64,000 nt of DNA from Goleter apudmare HA4340-LM2 (GTDB taxonomy: Bacteria; Cyanobacteriota; Cyanobacteriia; Cyanobacteriales; Nostocaceae): positions 237,875 to 301,874 of the forward strand of contig JAHHHF010000064.1 of the NCBI GenBank assembly GCA_019359495.1, given 5' to 3'. Numbering within the stretch: the first letter of the stretch is position 1; the number at the start of each line of letters is the position of its first letter. Positions 17,401-26,600 of this stretch are shown here, in pieces. Below the pieces are notes generated by a model. That model did not search any database, was not told the origin of the DNA, and was given only the letters and a program-made list of their open reading frames with translations. A program made the translations under genes and the position numbers.

Positions 17401-18599
17401 CCAATACCAATCATATTTGACTCAACCACACTGCGAAACTTCGCTTCACTTTCTCGCAATGCTTGCTCAGTTTGCTTGAGGTGAGTAATATCTATTGCTG
17501 TCACACCAACTCCCAATATCTCACCATTGGGTAAACATACCGGATAGTAGCTGACTAAACTATGATGATATACCCCTGGTGGATAGGTTTCACCACTTAG
17601 TTCTTGGTTAAGTAATGGCTGTTGAGTTTGGATTACCTGACTGAGGATAGGCTCAATCTGCGGTGCCCATTCTGGCAATAACTCCCACAAATTGCGACCG
17701 ATATGCTGACTTAGTGGTATGCCATTAATAGCTGCGAGGGCTTCATTAGCATAAACATAACGGAGTTGAGGATCAAGAAAAGCTAACGCCACTGGTGAAC
17801 TAGCCACCCAAGTATTTAACAAGGCTAAAGATTTGTCTTTTTCCTGAATAGCTTGCTGGAGTTGCTGCTGTAACCTGGCCTTTTCTAATTCTGTTTGTTT
17901 GCGATCGCTAATATTTAAAGCTACGCAAATAATACCCTCTTTGAGTCGTTCAACCAGCAAATCGTAGTAACGAACCTGTCCATTAATTGTTAAACAAACT
18001 TCTTCACGACTGTGTATACCAGTTTCTAGTGTCTTGCGTTTAATCGCCTTCAGTTGCTCAGATTCTGAAGGCGAGAATAATTCATAGTCAGACTTACCTA
18101 ATATTTCCTCAGTATTGGCGACAGATTGAGGATTATGAATCCATTGGTAGCGTAAATCTTGGTCTTGTTGAAAAACTATGATATCCGAACTATTTAATGC
18201 TAATCGAAACCGTTCTTCACTTACTTGTAACTTGTGTAGATTCACCTCAGCCCGGTTTTTAGCAGCCCCTAAACTCTTACACAGCAAACTGAAGAGTAAT
18301 CCCTGTAATGCAAACAAACCTATTCGGACAACATCAGGTAGGTTAGTAGTTAAGCTATGTAGGGAAGGAATGAAGAAATAATCGCTTAGTACTACAGATA
18401 ACAAGGTTGCTAATAGCCCTGCTTTCCAACCACCATACCAAGCGCTGACCATAACAGCACCGAAAAATAGCAAAAACGGACTTCTGCTCATGCCTAGCCA
18501 AGGATCTAGTGCTAGCATCAAGACTAAGGTGACTGCAACAGTTAATACAGCAATGCCATAATTCCGTAACTGAGGGTTATTTATATGAGGGTGGGGCAT
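14475..18599 (-). CDS. hybrid sensor histidine kinase (membrane-PAS-GAF-kinase-REC)
   Basis: 1374 residues. The N-terminus has a KdpD-like (DUF4118) set of four helices (about 12-110). It is followed by four PAS domains (about 125-640), two GAF domains (about 650-980), a HisKA domain with SHEIRTPLNP (phospho-His near 1009), an HATPase domain with the N and G boxes (NAVKFTPTGG, GGLGLGLAIVRHL) and a C-terminal receiver with DIGMPVMDGY (Asp near 1300). The GAF domains lack an obvious bilin-binding Cys in the canonical place, so light sensing is not supported. The signal is unknown. It stands alone, flanked by repeats. Confidence 0.9.
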   Translation of the reverse strand: MPHPHINNPQLRNYGIAVLTVAVTLVLMLALDPWLGMSRSPFLLFFGAVMVSAWYGGWKAGLLATLLSVVLSDYFFIPSLHSLTTNLPDVVRIGLFALQGLLFSLLCKSLGAAKNRAEVNLHKLQVSEERFRLALNSSDIIVFQQDQDLRYQWIHNPQSVANTEEILGKSDYELFSPSESEQLKAIKRKTLETGIHSREEVCLTINGQVRYYDLLVERLKEGIICVALNISDRKQTELEKARLQQQLQQAIQEKDKSLALLNTWVASSPVALAFLDPQLRYVYANEALAAINGIPLSQHIGRNLWELLPEWAPQIEPILSQVIQTQQPLLNQELSGETYPPGVYHHSLVSYYPVCLPNGEILGVGVTAIDITHLKQTEQALRESEAKFRSVVESNMIGIGFWERGGIITDGNDALLNMVGYTREDLLTGRLNWVDLTPLEYLQLDEQALTQLQDSPVCTPYEKQYIHKNGSRIPVLVGASHFRGTVDRGAFFVLNMTERKQAEEARYESEERFRAMFNQAPVGISLVALDGQFLQVNPALCEITGYSSEELTQMSFEEITHPDDLEVDWIYARQVLAREITGYSLEKRYICKDGVVLWVNLTSSVVWDAEGNPRYAFGIIEDISDRKQAQATQQFLVETSAQLAAALDYEVALSNVANLAVPTLADFCVVDIFREDNSIQHLAIATADPAKKDIIRELRRRYPSHTKQKHSILPQLQQGESLFYLDFSQSATLAEFAQDEEHLQLLLSLGIRSLMVIPLYSRGQLFGAMSFVTAESGRYYGQADLALSEDIARRAATAIDNARLYQETQQAKQAAERAVNRMVRLQRITAALSEALTPQEVARVVVNQGIAALGTTSGSVALLVEGSTQIKVVQAIGYPQSVIDTWQSFPLNTDVPLAETVRTGKSIFLENVAALIDKYPHLEDTITTTGNQAFACLPLIVEAKAIGALGLSFTTAQVFSQEDREFMLTLGQQCGQAIARAQLYEAEQTARTAAETANRIKDEFLAVLSHEIRTPLNPILGWAKLLRTRKHDAATTLRGLETIERNAKLQTQLIEDLLDVSRILRGKLSLNIYAVDLRTTITAALETMRLAAEAKSIQLQLVLSDNESMVMGDANRLQQVVWNLLSNAVKFTPTGGQVEVRLSEIDHQAQIQVIDTGKGINPEFLPHVFEYFRQADGKTTRAFGGLGLGLAIVRHLVELHGGTIQAESAGEGQGATFTVRIPFLHNPDLQAANDQSAHSEIATEDELLRGVKILFVDDQADVREFFSFALEQYGGTITTVASASEALTALDQSQPDILLSDIGMPVMDGYMLLREVRKRPATQGGEIPAIALTAYAGEIDHRKAIAAGFQKHIPKPVDPLDLAIAIVHLLRSHY

Positions 18600-18835
18600 G
18601 TAAGTATTTTAGAAGAACCAATACCTATTGCAGAGGCTGTAAATAACTTAAGCTAGTTTGCAATTTTTAGGAATTTATCGGCGGACAGATTCTAATTAAA
18701 AATTAAGAAACCTCTTCTGCTAGAAGCAAATTTATCATTTTTCTGGTAAAGTGGCAAAAATTCGGCGTTAATCTGGAGACATTTGTTATTACTTACCTGC
18801 AAAATGCTGTATGATGTCGAGCCTCGCTAAATGCT

Positions 18836-19054
18836 TGTCATTACGAACGTAGCGATAGCGAAGTGTAGTAATCGGGAGCATCCCAATTTTGCAAAAATAA
18901 AATTTGTAGTGGGAGCATCTTGCTCCCTAATGTCCAGGAAGCGGGCTAGAGAGCCATCACTACAAAAAAATAAATTTACACATTTGGGATGCTCCCTAGT
19001 AATCGCAGAGTCCTTGCGATTGCATCGTTCCACTTTGTTGGACTCGCAATGACA
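18836..19054. repeat. interspersed palindromic repeat interrupted by a MITE
   Basis: The ends are TGTCATTACGA and TCGCAATGACA, inverse of each other apart from one base; the internal pattern (GTAGCG..AAG..AATCGCAGAGTCC) is the common cyanobacterial TGTCATTGCGA-type repeat. It is split by the 123-bp MITE at 18874-18996 with an 8-bp duplication. Without the insertion it would be about 88 bp long. Confidence 0.75.
18874..18996. mobile_element. 123-bp MITE, family B, copy 1
   Basis: Perfect terminal inverted repeats GGGAGCATCCC and GGGATGCTCCC, flanked on both sides by TAGTAATC (18866-18873 and 18997-19004), an 8-bp target duplication. The target is another repeat. The same 123-bp unit occurs at 53549 and 55662. 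It is non-coding; transposition would need a transposase from elsewhere. Confidence 0.92.
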
Positions 19055-19083
19055 TATCACAAGTAATACCATTTCTCTAAATC

Positions 19084-19173
19084 AGGACTTACGCAAGGAC
19101 TGCGATTTTACGTCATTATGAGCAAAGCGAAGTAATCGCAAAGCCTAATTTTCATCACGAGTGCGTAAGTCCT
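19084..19173. repeat. 90-bp MITE-like repeat with AGGACTTACGCA ends
   Basis: The left end AGGACTTACGCA and right end TGCGTAAGTCCT are exact inverses. It is non-coding. This end sequence is familiar from small elements in filamentous cyanobacteria; only one copy was seen in this window. Confidence 0.7.
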
Positions 19174-19249
19174 ATAAATCTTTGCAACACATCAATAATC
19201 TGTAATACCATTTCACTTTAATAATGATACCAATACGTTGGAGAGACCT

Positions 19250-19287
19250 CGTAGGGGCGCGGTCTCCGCGCCCTCCGCGCCCCTACG
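19250..19287. repeat. strong GC-rich hairpin
   Basis: CGTAGGGGCGCGG pairs perfectly with CCGCGCCCCTACG across a 12-base loop. It lies downstream of bioF's stop codon (bioF reads on the minus strand), so it may act as a terminator or be another dispersed palindrome; no U-tract follows. Confidence 0.6.
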
Positions 19288-19325
19288 ACGAGAAATCTAT
19301 AGGCTTTCGGACAAGGCAGAATTAA

Positions 19326-20504
19326 TTATCGGAGATGTCTATTGATTTGATTGAGTGCTGCTACCAACTTTTCAATATGCTTTGGTTCATGAGTCGCCAT
19401 TACAGATATCCGGATGCGACTTGTGGGTACTGTCGGTGGACGAATCGCTGGGGCAAAAATTCCTGCTGCTTTGAGGTGCTTACCGGTTGTGAGTGCTGCT
19501 GTTGCACTGGGCAATTGCAAACATAGTATTGGTGATGCTGAAGGTAGAAATTTTAAATTGGGGAGATGTTCTGACATTAACTGTTTCAAGTATGCTACAT
19601 TCTGCCACAATTGGTCACGACGTTGGGGTTCTTGTTGCACGATGTTAATTGCTGCTAAAGCCGCCGCCGTATCAGCCGGGGAAAGTGCTGTTGTGTATAT
19701 CCAACTGGGGGCGCGATTTCTGAGAAAGTCAATTAAGGTGGCGCTTCCTGCTACATAGCCGCCTAAACTAGCTAAAGCTTTACTCAAAGTACCAATTTGA
19801 ATTAACTGCTGTCCTGTACGGCCAAAATATTCCACACAACCAGCACCAGTTTTACCCATGACTCCAGTGCTGTGAGCTTCATCAAGTAACAGCATACAGC
19901 TAAATTCTTCAGCTAAATCCAACAGGGCTGGTAGAGGACATAAATCACCATCCATGCTGAAGACGCTATCAGTGATGATTAAGCAACGGCGGTAATTTTG
20001 GCGTTGTTGTGTTAAATAGGTTTTTAAAGTTGTGACATCACAGTGGGGATATTCAATGATTGCTGCACCACTGAGAATTGCCCCATTTTTCAAACTGGAA
20101 TGATTATATTGGTCAGATAATATTAAATCTCGCTTGCCTACCAAAGCCGCGATCGCACCCAGATTTGCCAAGTACCCAGAACTAAACACTACCGCATCTT
20201 CTGTTTGTTTGAGAGATGCGATCGCCTTTTCTAATTCTCTATGTAATTCCCGATGTCCACTAAGTAACCTGGAACCAGTGCTTCCTGTCCCCAATTCTTG
20301 GATAGCTGCAACCCCGGCTTGAATTAATCGCTCATCCCCTGCTAACCCCAAGTAGTCATTACTGGCAAAATTAATTACCTCACGCCCCGCCAATAACACA
20401 GTTGCACCGGGTCGCCCTTGGATTGTTTGTACAGAACGATACCAATCCGCCCGGTGAATAGTTTGTAAGGAATCATCTAGCCAAGCATAAGGATTTGTGG
20501 GCAT
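19326..20504 (-). CDS. bioF: 8-amino-7-oxononanoate synthase
   Basis: 392 residues, the usual length of BioF. This PLP enzyme condenses pimeloyl-ACP/CoA with alanine in biotin synthesis. Visible family signs are NDYLGLAGD near residue 50, [31 protein letters not shown], and the PLP-lysine region [16 protein letters not shown] near residue 240. Other alpha-oxoamine synthases (Kbl, HemA) share this fold, but the N-terminal pattern and length fit BioF best. It is 96 bp from ruvA on the same strand. The other bio genes are not in the window. Confidence 0.88.
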   Translation of the reverse strand: MPTNPYAWLDDSLQTIHRADWYRSVQTIQGRPGATVLLAGREVINFASNDYLGLAGDERLIQAGVAAIQELGTGSTGSRLLSGHRELHRELEKAIASLKQTEDAVVFSSGYLANLGAIAALVGKRDLILSDQYNHSSLKNGAILSGAAIIEYPHCDVTTLKTYLTQQRQNYRRCLIITDSVFSMDGDLCPLPALLDLAEEFSCMLLLDEAHSTGVMGKTGAGCVEYFGRTGQQLIQIGTLSKALASLGGYVAGSATLIDFLRNRAPSWIYTTALSPADTAAALAAINIVQQEPQRRDQLWQNVAYLKQLMSEHLPNLKFLPSASPILCLQLPSATAALTTGKHLKAAGIFAPAIRPPTVPTSRIRISVMATHEPKHIEKLVAALNQINRHLR

Positions 20505-20600
20505 TAGGCATTGGGCATTGGGAAAGCTATTCCCTAATTACTTTTGACCTTGTACGAGATTAATCGCGTCTCTTAACCCTGGACAAATAACAAATAACTA

Positions 20601-21236
20601 TTACCCAACCTGTTCACTACTCAGATGGGCGATCGCTTGTTTGATCCAATCTTCCACATAGGCGTCTTTGGGTAGTCCAATGTCTTCACTGACGACATGT
20701 AAGGCATGACTGACTTCATGGGCAGTATACCCTAAGGCGAAGAGAGTCATTTGCACTTCTTCCAGAATTCCTGGTGCTGGCCCGCCTGTGGCGACGAAGA
20801 AACCCGCCGATTTGCGCCACTCGATTAATTTGCTTTTCAGTTCTAAACAAATGCGTTCTGCGGTCTTTTTGCCCACACCAGGGGCTTGAATGAGGATTTG
20901 GGTATTGGCGGCGATAATGGCTTGGACTAAGTCTGGTAATTCCAAAGTGTCTAGGAGAGCGATCGCTAAAGCTGCACCAATGCCACTAACACTTACCAAA
21001 TAACGAAATAAATCCCGTTCAGATGGGGAAGCGAAGCCATACAGCAACGGCACTTCTTCCCGGATTTGGTAGTGGGTAAATACCTGTACCACTCCTCCCG
21101 ACTCTGGTAACTGCTGTCCTAATCGTTGGGGAACTTGCAAATCGTATCCGATGCCATTCACTTCTAAAGTGAGAATGACCCGATTGCTGCTAATGGTTTG
21201 AATACCAGCGACGATACCTTTTAGATAGCTAATCAT
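20601..21236 (-). CDS. ruvA: Holliday junction helicase subunit RuvA
   Basis: 211 residues from the ATG at 21236 (MISYLKG); a longer upstream frame exists but RuvA proteins begin here. The start overlaps the stop of the sucrose-phosphatase gene as ATGA, so translation is coupled. Domain I (OB fold, about 1-65) is followed by two helix-hairpin-helix motifs ([13 protein letters not shown] and [17 protein letters not shown]) and a flexible linker to the RuvB-binding domain ([16 protein letters not shown]). It binds four-way junctions with RuvB in recombination repair. Confidence 0.95.
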   Translation of the reverse strand: MISYLKGIVAGIQTISSNRVILTLEVNGIGYDLQVPQRLGQQLPESGGVVQVFTHYQIREEVPLLYGFASPSERDLFRYLVSVSGIGAALAIALLDTLELPDLVQAIIAANTQILIQAPGVGKKTAERICLELKSKLIEWRKSAGFFVATGGPAPGILEEVQMTLFALGYTAHEVSHALHVVSEDIGLPKDAYVEDWIKQAIAHLSSEQVG

Positions 21237-21982
21237 TCCAAGAATCCAAAATATTTCAGTCCTTCTAGAATTCCACCAGCACACAAGTCTTGTGCGAGGT
21301 AGCGGTAGTTAGCGGGATACTCATTGTGCCACTGGAGTAACTCAGGACGGGCATTCCCAACAATGATTCCCCGTTCGTTGCCTACGGCGAATAAAGCAAT
21401 ATCATTACCCGAATCGCCACACACAACAGTCTGCTCGGCTGCAAATTTCCACTTTTGACGCAAAAACTGCATTGCCTGACCTTTATCGCTGGTAAGAGGC
21501 ACAATGTCAAGATCAATGCCACTACTATAGATTAACTTTATCTTTAATTCATATTTCTGCAACTCTGTTTCAATTTGTGGTAATATATCACCCGCAGCCG
21601 ATTGTTGCAAAAAAAAGCTGACTTTAAAGGGACGCTGTTCTGAATCTGGTTGCAGTTCTAACTCAGGATAACGCTGAGTAATAGACACTACTAGTTCCCG
21701 ATCCCATCCTGGAGCCAGGATTTCAGACCAAGCTGGATCTGAAATTTCTCCACCATCGAGATAAATTTCCGTACCCACAGACAAAACCAGTGCATCTGGC
21801 GTCAACAGATTTTTTTCAACTTGTAGTTCTCGATAAAGTGCAGGCGATCGCCCAGTAGCATAGACTATTTTTGTACCGTATGCTTGCCGATGTTGAATTA
21901 GCAGTTGGCTGAGTTCCACTAACGCTTCATCATGACCAACAAAGGTATGATCCAGGTCGGTAACAAATAAAAACGGTTTCAT
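21233..21982 (-). CDS. sucrose-phosphate phosphatase family HAD hydrolase
   Basis: 249 residues from the ATG at 21982. HAD motif I is [10 protein letters not shown] (the DLDHT aspartates), motif [11 protein letters not shown], motif III K in TSDKGQAM and motif [12 protein letters not shown]. The DxDHT signature and overall length match sucrose-6-phosphate phosphatase, which makes sucrose after sucrose-phosphate synthase; related glucosylglycerol- or mannosylglycerate-type phosphatases cannot be excluded. It overlaps ruvA by 4 bp (ATGA). A glutathione transferase remnant lies just upstream on the other strand. Confidence 0.85.
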   Translation of the reverse strand: MKPFLFVTDLDHTFVGHDEALVELSQLLIQHRQAYGTKIVYATGRSPALYRELQVEKNLLTPDALVLSVGTEIYLDGGEISDPAWSEILAPGWDRELVVSITQRYPELELQPDSEQRPFKVSFFLQQSAAGDILPQIETELQKYELKIKLIYSSGIDLDIVPLTSDKGQAMQFLRQKWKFAAEQTVVCGDSGNDIALFAVGNERGIIVGNARPELLQWHNEYPANYRYLAQDLCAGGILEGLKYFGFLE

Positions 21983-21989
21983 AATTTTG

Positions 21990-22217
21990 ATGTACCCCAA
22001 GCCGATAGTTGTCAAAATACCAGAAAAACCCGCAGAACGTGCCCGTGCCCGAATGATTGCAGAGGTGATGGATACCTACTACGAGCCGATTAACTGGGGT
22101 CTGGGTGAAATTCAGTTTTTTGGTCGGGCAAAAGATGAGCTTGCCGAAACAATCATTGTGCCGTCAGTGGCTCACCAAGCAGCTGGGCGATCGTCAATGG
22201 TTTAATGGTACAGATAC
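21990..22217 (+). pseudogene. glutathione S-transferase remnant
   Basis: Frame one reads PAERARARMIAEVMDTYYE then INWGLGEIQFFGRAKDELAET, typical of the C-terminal domain of cyanobacterial glutathione S-transferases. About 22160 the frame changes: WLTKQLGDRQWFNGTD continues the family sequence in a different frame (codons from about 22164 to 22214). The N-terminal thioredoxin-like domain is absent and the sequence ends where repeat family A begins. So it is a fragment with a frameshift or internal deletion and both ends missing. Confidence 0.7.
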
Positions 22218-22396
22218 GTAGTGGCGTGTCAAGACTAAAATGATGCAAAAAATTTTCTTGTGGTGTGGGCATCTTGCCCGCTAATTAGAACGAGCAAGAT
22301 GCCCGTACTACAAAAGATTGCTAATACACAAAATTAGCCTAGACACACCCTACACATACTGAGATTTTTTCAGATATCAAATCGGATTCCTATAGC
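22218..22396. repeat. MITE-like repeat, family A, copy 2
   Basis: It begins GTAGTGGCGTGTCAAGACTAAAA and ends with TTAGCCTAGACAC..CCTAC (core to about 22353). A further 43 bp (CATACTGAGATTTTTTCAG onward, to TTCCTATA) is shared with the copy at 53511, so the mobile or duplicated unit is longer than the inverted repeats. It follows directly on the glutathione transferase remnant. Confidence 0.8.
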
Positions 22397-22600
22397 AAGT
22401 GGCGCGCGATTTCTAATCGCTGGGGCTGGTGTTAATTTAGACTTTTTAAACAACCTCTAAAAGCAACAGCGTCTGCGATCAAGGGTATGCTTTTGCCGCA
22501 TAAATCAAGTTTATGACACCAATGAGCAATGCCGTGCCCTTACGGGTGTACTAGAAACGCTATAAGCAAAAACGCATATTGCTCTCTCAAAATGCCTTTT
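22397..22600. other. intergenic, no gene
   Basis: Non-coding. CCTATAGC near 22391 and CGCTATAAGC near 22561 could be the ends of another small element like the one at 55494; otherwise nothing recognisable. It leads into a tandem repeat array. Confidence 0.35.
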
Positions 22601-22790
22601 TGCTGACTCATTTCTGTAAATTTAGCAAGCAAACCCCAGTTTCCTGATTCATTTGCCTTAAATGCTGACTCATTTCAGTAAATTCAGCAAACAAACTCCA
22701 GTTTGCTGACTCATTTCAGTAGATTCAGCAAGCAAACTCCGGTTTGCTTACTCATTTGCTTTAAATGCTGACTCATTTCAGTATTTAACG
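22601..22790. repeat. tandem array of 41-bp and 21-bp units
   Basis: Unit A (41 bp) begins TGCTGACTCATTTC and ends CAGTT or CGGTT; unit B (21 bp) is TGCTTACTCATTTGC-like. The order is A (22601-22641), B (22642-22662), A (22663-22703), A (22704-22744), B (22745-22765), then a truncated A. Units differ at a few positions. No coding frame is shared. It lies about 130 bp upstream of the gene at 22918. Confidence 0.85.
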
Positions 22791-22917
22791 CACTCATCAC
22801 AAATATCGCGCTTGTAGCAAAAGCAATTTTAGATTTAACGAAATACACTCAAGCTGTTAAATACGGAAGTTTTTAAGGTAAAGAATATTAACCGTAATAG
22901 ATTACAAGGTGCATCTC

Positions 22918-23340
22918 ATGGCTCGTAAAAAAAGAAGCTCTCCAGTGTTAAAAAAAGCAGTGCTGCGTGCTTCTGGCATAGACTCAATTAATCCCAGTTT
23001 AGATTTAGGTAATGGTCTTACCCTACCTGCGTTCTCGACTCTTATAGAAAAGATGCGATCGCAAGAGAACGGATATAACAGCGCCCTTTCTCACCTGGAT
23101 AAGTTGTACCGTCAAATGCTAGAAACAGAGCGTGAGCTAGCAGATATGGCAGAGCACATGCTGTTAGCAGTTGCAACTCGCTATGGTAAAAGCAGTGTAG
23201 AGTATGGCATGGCGGGGGGAATTCCTAAAAACCAGCGCCATAAGAGACTGCGAGGTGAATCATCAACCCCCAATTCTGAGCAAATGTCATTTGTTGCCAC
23301 TGTAAACGGCAAGAATGGCAAAACAGCAACAACGACTTAA
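22918..23340 (+). CDS. hypothetical protein
   Basis: About 140 residues from the ATG at 22918, preceded by AAGG; an upstream GTG at 22909 is possible. The protein is hydrophilic with a basic N-terminus (ARKKRSS), a central helical stretch (about 45-95, probably coiled, with LDKLYRQMLETERELADMAE) and a low-complexity C-terminus ending KTATTT. No known motif was recognised. It stands alone between a tandem repeat array and repeat family A. The helical core and proper ribosome site favour a real gene. Confidence 0.6.
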   Translation: MARKKRSSPVLKKAVLRASGIDSINPSLDLGNGLTLPAFSTLIEKMRSQENGYNSALSHLDKLYRQMLETERELADMAEHMLLAVATRYGKSSVEYGMAGGIPKNQRHKRLRGESSTPNSEQMSFVATVNGKNGKTATTT

Positions 23341-23392
23341 CTAAGTAAGTAGGTGCGAATATTTATAACTATGTAAAGACAAATTAAGTGTA

Positions 23393-23555
23393 GTAGTGTG
23401 TCTAAGCTAATTTTGTGTATTAGCAATCTCTTGTAGAACGGGCAAGATGCCCGTTCTAATTAGCGGGCAAGATGCCCGCACTACAAAAAAATAAATTTAC
23501 ACATTTGGGATGCTCCCAAATTGTTTGCAACATTTTAGCCTTGCCACGCCACTAC
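23393..23555. repeat. family A repeat, copy 3, with a MITE-B remnant
   Basis: This copy is inverted relative to the one at 2924: it begins GTAGTGTGTCTAAGCTAATTTT and ends TTAGCCTTGCCACGCCACTAC. Inside, 23480-23517 is the last 38 bp of MITE family B (ending GGGATGCTCCC) next to AAATTGTTTGC, the same junction as in the 53511 copy. The rest of the MITE is gone. Confidence 0.85.
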
Positions 23556-23653
23556 AGATGATTCACTTGGGGAGGATGTTCCTGGATTTTAGATACAGTA
23601 GTAGTAGAGGTTGATGACTATGTGAGTTCCAAAAATCTAATTGGCTGTGTATA

Positions 23654-26600
23654 ATGAGTCCTCGGCGGTCCACCAAGCAATCTTCATCTAATTCTTCTGA
23701 CGACCAGGAGAGTAATCAAAACGAATTATTCCCGGTTGTAGGTATCGGTGCTTCTGCGGGAGGATTAGAGGCATTCTCAGAATTACTTAGGCATTTGCCC
23801 ACCAATACAGGTATGGCCTTTGTCTTAGTTCAGCATTTAAGCCCCCATCAAAAAAGTCTGTTGACAGAGATTCTGTCTCGGACAACCCAAATGCCTGTAA
23901 TAGAAGCACAGGATAGCTTGGTGGTACAACCAAATCATGTATATGTGATTCCGCCCAATGCGATCATGACTATCACTCAAGGGCATCTGAAACTGTCACC
24001 GCGTCCGCAGAATCGCGGACAAGTGATGTCAGTCGATACCTTCTTTTTTTCCTTAGCCGAGGAACGGGGAAACAAAGCGATTGGGGTTGTACTATCGGGG
24101 GGTGATGCCGATGGTTCACGGGGACTGGAAATTATTAAAGGGGAAGGTGGCATCACTTTTGCCCAAACTCAGGAATCGGCAAGAATTAGTAGTATGCCGA
24201 ATACAGCCGTAGCTTCTGGTAGTGTAGATTTTGTCTTGACACCGCAACAAATTGCAGAAGAACTCGCCAATATCAGTACTCATCCCTACATTAAGCCTCC
24301 CATTCCAGTTAAAGCAGTGGATACGATATTAGAAAGCGGCGATGTCCTAGCCAATGTCTTTAGTCTGTTACGAACTGCGACAGGGGTTGATTTTAACCTC
24401 TACAAGCAAACAACCCTGAAGCGGCGCATCCTACGCAGGATGGTTTTATACAAATTAGAAAGTTTGGAAGATTACGTCACCTATCTTCAAGAGAACCCGG
24501 CAGAAGTTAAAGCCTTATACCAAGATGTCCTGATCACTGTCACTAGTTTTTTCCGCGATCCTGAAGCCTTTGAAGTCTTAAAAACTAGAGTATTTCCCCA
24601 AATTGCCAAAGATAGAAGCCCAGATTCACCCATCCGCATCTGGGTTGCTGGTTGTTCTACTGGTGAAGAAGCTTACTCAATTGCTATTTGCTTACTAGAG
24701 TTTTTGACTAATCAGGTAATTAATACTGCCATTCAAATTTTTGCCACCGATATTAACGAAGTTGCCATTGAAAAAGCCCGTAGCGGTGTTTATAAGCCTA
24801 GCCAAGTAGCAGATATTTCTCCCGAACGATTACAGCGCTTCTTTATTCCAGTAGATGGTGGTTATCAAATTAGTAAGCCAGTGCGGGAAATGTGCATTTT
24901 TGCTAGACAAAATTTGCTCAACGATCCCCCATTTTCGCGGTTGGATTTGATTACGTGTCGCAATGTGCTAATTTATTTGAGCAGCGCTGTGCAGAAAAAG
25001 CTGCTGCCCATTTTTCACTATGGTCTTAAACCTTATGGCTCTCTGATGTTAGGCACATCGGAAACAGTGGGAGACTTCACGGATTTGTTTGCTTTAGTAG
25101 ACAGAAAGTATAAGATTTATTCCCGCAAAATAGCTCCAACTCAGTTGGGAATGGATCTGATTGCTAGCAACTACCCTGTAGAAACTTTCAACCCCCAGTT
25201 GCCATCAAACACAAATAATTGGAATGAGTTGGAAATGCAGAAAGCAGCTGACCGGATTGTATTAAACCAATACACTCCGGTTGGTGTGATTATTAACGAA
25301 GATTTGGAAATTTTGCAATTCCGGGGTCAAACTAGTCTTTATCTGCAACCTGCGCCCGGTAGACCGAGCTTTAATGTGCTGAAAATGGCCAAAGAAGAAT
25401 TACAACTAGAGTTACGTACTGCGATCCACCAAGCTAAAAAGCAAGACGTGCCGGTAACTAAGGAAGGCATCGAAATTCAAGAGAGTGAACAAGTCAATCA
25501 GGTGAAAATCGATGTTGTGCCATTTAAACCTGTGGCGACTGGAGAAAGCTACTTTTTAGTTATGTTTACTACTATACCTGGTGCAATAGGTGTAGAAACA
25601 GGCGATCGCCCTCTGCGTTCTGGGCGGCACAAACTCACTAATGAAGAGAAAGAAAATCAGCGACTCAGACTGCAATTAGCGACAAATCAAGAACATCTGC
25701 AATCAATTATTGAAGAACAGCAAGCCACCAATCAAGACCTGAGAGCAGCTAACGAAGAAATCCTTTCTAGTAACGAAGAATTGCAAAGTACCAATGAGGA
25801 ACTAGAAACTGCCAAAGAGGAAATTCAGGCCACTAACGAAGAACTCAACACTATTAACGACGAACTGCAACGACGTAATATAGAGTCAACTCAAGTCAGC
25901 AATGATTTGCAGAATCTCCTCAGTAGTATCAATATTCCGATCCTGATGTTGGGAAGTGATCTGCGGATTCGCCGCTTTACACCGATAGCAGAGGAAATGT
26001 TTAACTTGATTCCTAGCGATATCGGGCGACCAATTAGCGATATCAAGCACAACTTGAATATTTCTGACTTAGAGCAACAAATTTTAGAAGTAATTGGTAC
26101 TCTCAATTTTAAAGCCCAAGAAGTTCAAGACCAACAAGGGCGTTGGTATGACTTGCGGATTCGACCCTATCGCACCATCGACAACAAAATTGATGGGGCT
26201 GTAGTCGTGTTAGTAGACATTGATGCCCTCAAACGCAGCGCCGAAAAACTCAAAGCATCTCGTGATTACGCAGAAGTTATTGTAGATACTGTCCGGGAAT
26301 CCTTATTAGTGTTGACTGAAGATTTACAAGTAGTCAGAGCCAATCGGTCTTTTTATGAAACCTTCCTGTTGCTACCGAGCGAAACAGAACAACGCCTCAT
26401 TTTTGATATTGGCAATGGACAATGGAATAGTACCCAATTGCGATCGCTCTTAGCAGAAGTTCTTCCCCACAATGCCCCATTCCAAGAATTGGAAGTTGAG
26501 CTTGATTTTGAGCAAATTGGCCATAAAATCCTCCGCTTCAATGCTCGGAAATTGCTCCAAGCAGAAAATAAGCAATTGATTCTGCTGCTGATTGAAGACA

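Noticed and set aside
18831..19072. Open frames on both strands at 18.83-19.07 kb, and similar ones at 53.40-53.70 and 55.64-55.83 kb, with the shared peptide FAKIKFVVGASCSLMSRKRA
   Set aside because: They are translations of the 123-bp MITE. The shared peptide follows the repeat, not a gene, and flanking residues differ at each copy.
22601..22790. CRISPR array
   Set aside because: Repeats are 41 and 21 bp and directly adjacent; there are no unique spacers of constant size and no cas genes.
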